Source: Bdellovibrionales bacterium
Lineage (GTDB): Bacteria; Bdellovibrionota; FAC87; UBA2466
Assembly (NCBI GenBank): GCA_005776395.1
Contig: SXPJ01000033.1
Span: 1-35,788 of the forward strand
Length of the DNA stretch: 35,788 bases
Reading direction: 5' to 3'
Below are positions 34,531 through 35,788 of the stretch, piece after piece. The translations under genes and the position numbers were made by a program. Each line of letters opens with the position of its first letter. Position 1 is the stretch's first letter. The notes beneath the pieces are model-generated. The model did not search any database. It was given only the letters and a program-made list of their open reading frames with translations, and was not told where the DNA came from.

Positions 34531-35141
34531 TATATGACTCCTTTAAGAAGAGACTTAAGTTTCTCAGAGACTGTTCCAGAAATTCTAGGATCTTTTAGTT
34601 CCTCTTTCGTAAGAAGACCTCTGTGGAGGCCTTCTTTAATTCCTTGTTGAATAAACTTTTCATCACTTTGATTTGAAGTGATGAGATCGAGAATCGTACG
34701 AAAAGGAGTTGTGAATTTAAGGACACCGCTTTTTCTAAGATCCGTTTTTGGAATTAGCCCATAGTGAAGGACAATAATCTTAGGGACTTCAGTTCTACGA
34801 AAACCTTTTGGCACAGTCATGTGAAGCTTTGATGGATTAAGATCGGAAAGCTCGTAGAAACTCATGGCGGTTTCATGGGAGTAGATTCCTTGTGGATCAT
34901 CGTTTCGATCCCTTGACCAAAAATAGTAAAGAATAAGGTCCCACCGATCCGAACGAGGGTAGTTAGCAAGTCGATAGATGCCTCTTTGCTCTCTGATCCA
35001 GTTGCCCGACTTTACATGGTAGGCATGATTTTTTTCACCAAACCCAGCATCAATTGCTTGTTGGGCTGTGAAAAAACCTTCCTGGTCATCTGCTACTTCG
35101 TAGAGAGTTTTAAAGGTCTGTTTTCTTATATTTTGCTTCAT
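34530..35141 (-). CDS. abiEi: AbiEi-type antitoxin and autorepressor
   Basis: This 203-residue partner of the AbiEii toxin has an N-terminal winged-helix region (EVADDQEGFFTAQQAIDAG and WIREQRGIYRLANYP) that in known systems binds inverted repeats in the abiE promoter. The C-terminal half (SHETAMSFYELSDLNPSK, TTPFRTILDLI) matches the AbiEi antitoxin domain. It is first in a five-gene packed operon, so it would also regulate the transporter and HEPN-like gene downstream. Its promoter, at 35171-35198, has a perfect -35 next to a long palindrome. Confidence 0.9.
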   Translation of the reverse strand: MKQNIRKQTFKTLYEVADDQEGFFTAQQAIDAGFGEKNHAYHVKSGNWIREQRGIYRLANYPRSDRWDLILYYFWSRDRNDDPQGIYSHETAMSFYELSDLNPSKLHMTVPKGFRRTEVPKIIVLHYGLIPKTDLRKSGVLKFTTPFRTILDLITSNQSDEKFIQQGIKEGLHRGLLTKEELKDPRISGTVSEKLKSLLKGVI

Positions 35142-35147
35142 ACATAG

Positions 35148-35198
35148 AACCCTTAATTATTACGTAGTCTATGCTACGTCATTTATATCGGATGTCAA
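35148..35198 (-). promoter_or_regulatory. AbiE promoter and operator half-sites
   Basis: On the minus strand, TTGACA occupies 35198-35193 and TAGCAT 35176-35171, with 16 bases between them. ACGTAG-TCTATG-CTACGT (35162-35179) is an inverted repeat over the -10 box. AACCCTTAAT at 35148-35157 repeats the arm of the palindrome at 35199-35231 and contains the ribosome binding site of abiEi. This fits AbiEi autorepression. Confidence 0.7.
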
Positions 35199-35231
35199 GC
35201 ATATAACCCTTAATAATTAAGGGTTATATGC
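35199..35231. promoter_or_regulatory. 33-bp perfect palindrome abutting the AbiE -35 box
   Basis: The arms GCATATAACCCTTAAT (35199-35214) and ATTAAGGGTTATATGC (35216-35231) are exact reverse complements around one central base. It starts at the base next to the -35 hexamer. The core AACCCTTAAT occurs again at 35148-35157. It is too AT-rich and lacks a T-tract for a typical terminator; an operator for AbiEi or an activator, or a recombination site, is more likely. Confidence 0.7.
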
Positions 35232-35236
35232 ACACA

Positions 35237-35455
35237 TTAAGAACTGGCCTTGTAACCTTTCGTAATTTCAATCGTTTCCAATTCATTATTGAGACGTTTT
35301 GCTTGTTCACGCGCTTCTTCGAGCGTCATGGTTACATTAAAGTAGTGCTCCCCCAGTTCTCATTCTGGAATCATAGACCCGATGCACTTCCCATTTTCGT
35401 AGCGTGTTTTTAGGAGTCGCCATCCGGTTCTTCTATTCCGAATAAAGTAACCCAT
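35237..35455 (-). pseudogene. N-terminal relic of a site-specific integrase with an internal stop
   Basis: The minus-strand frame from ATG 35453-35455 to TAA 35237-35239 reads MGYFIRNRRTGWRLLKT, then has a TGA at codon 32, then NVTMTLEEARERAKRLNNEL. The TMTLEEARERAKRLN segment and the opening resemble the N-terminal arm-binding part of tyrosine recombinases, but the core-binding and catalytic domains are missing. It is probably the decayed integrase of the element that brought AbiE. No further coding continuity is seen beyond the TAA. Confidence 0.5.
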
Positions 35456-35475
35456 ATAGAAATCCCTTCTACAGG

Positions 35476-35500
35476 TCACCGTGTCTGTTTTTAACGGTGA
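35476..35500. repeat. Inverted repeat upstream of the integrase relic
   Basis: TCACCGT (35476-35482) and ACGGTGA (35494-35500) are exact inverted repeats. They lie upstream of the integrase relic and may be a leftover operator. The rest of 35456-35666 holds nothing recognisable. Confidence 0.35.
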
Positions 35501-35666
35501 TACCGTGTCGCGATTTCCGGATTTAGAAGCTTTTCAAATTATCGATTAAGGGTACTTGCACATTGTGGTTGGGATGGGGTATTTGCTATCAGAAATCAAC
35601 CTCACCAAGGGGCGATTCCCCCGTCAATGGCGTAGAGCCCCAAAAATGAATGTACTTCTTGGTACC

Positions 35667-35702
35667 TGGTTTACACTTTATACCGGGCACATGGTTTACA
35701 CT
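35667..35702. mobile_element. Terminal repeats of an IS481-like element
   Basis: TGGTTTACACT occurs at 35667-35677 and 35692-35702, 25 bases apart, with TATACCGGGCACA between them. Such repeated GTGTAAACCA blocks are typical of the transposase-binding ends of IS481-like elements. The second copy overlaps the stop codon of the coding fragment that runs off the right edge. Confidence 0.45.
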
Positions 35703-35787
35703 ATTCTGCACTGTTCACACCTGTATAGTTAGGTTTAAGCCCGAAAGGATCGTCCTTTGGGGCAAACTTTTGACTGAACTCGTCGAA
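35701..35787 (-). CDS. C-terminal end of a probable transposase, cut by the window edge
   Basis: Only 28 codons and the TAG (35701-35703) are visible, reading FDEFSQKFAPKDDPFGLK then PNYTGVNSAE. Composition and frame look coding. It lies exactly next to IS481-like terminal repeats, so it is most likely the end of the element's DDE transposase. Sequence alone is too short to name the family. Confidence 0.4.
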   Translation of the reverse strand, partial: FDEFSQKFAPKDDPFGLKPNYTGVNSAE

Positions 35788-35788
35788 A

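Noticed and set aside
1-35788. CRISPR arrays, tRNA and rRNA genes
   Set aside because: No regularly spaced direct repeats with unique spacers, no tRNA-like cloverleaf and no rRNA sequence were recognised on either strand by eye.

Overview
The window looks like the chromosome of an AT-rich Gram-negative bacterium. It encodes an outer-membrane TolC-type factor, lipoproteins, an HME-type RND pump and a two-domain MaeB malic enzyme. The mix of genes (many exported hypotheticals, large hybrid histidine kinases, UPF0324 and UPF0178 proteins) would suit the Bdellovibrionota or a related deltaproteobacterial-type lineage. That placement is inference and no marker here fixes it. No rRNA, tRNA or CRISPR array was seen.

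Positions 1-22,000 are mostly ordinary chromosome in short operons. The minus strand carries maeB, an AMIN-like exported protein and mutY, then an FKBP isomerase and a large secreted protein of unknown function. A family 2 glycosyltransferase (4259-5149) is interrupted by one in-frame amber codon. Next come a small membrane protein with a JmjC/cupin oxygenase, a lipoprotein, and a signalling operon of a two-kinase hybrid sensor plus two single-domain response regulators (9597-13689). These are followed by a secreted C13/caspase-like peptidase, a GT4 glycosyltransferase, a YeiH-type transporter with an MFS exporter, a YiiX-like papain-fold protein, UPF0178, and a fused GT17-methyltransferase. 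Two loci (16.9 kb and 22.0-22.2 kb) carry related short inverted repeats that look like a decayed miniature element.

From 22.3 kb the window becomes accessory. A Fic-family protein with an N-terminal winged helix lacks the catalytic histidine and sits behind six copies of a 9-bp operator. A metal-efflux operon follows (CzcI-like peptide, HME-RND pump, small His-rich periplasmic protein, TolC) with no conventional membrane-fusion adaptor. A nucleotidyltransferase/partner pair with a palindromic operator (29,696-30,929) looks like a toxin-antitoxin module, and an FkbM methyltransferase lies beyond it.

The right end (32.0-35.8 kb) is the most unusual part. Five minus-strand genes are packed end to end: AbiEi, AbiEii, a headless S-adenosylmethionine decarboxylase fragment, a CDF cation transporter and a HEPN-like protein. 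The likely history is that an AbiE cassette, with an integrase relic and an IS481-like element beside it, landed inside the decarboxylase gene. It would then have placed the transporter and HEPN-like gene under the AbiE promoter, whose -35 box abuts a 33-bp perfect palindrome.
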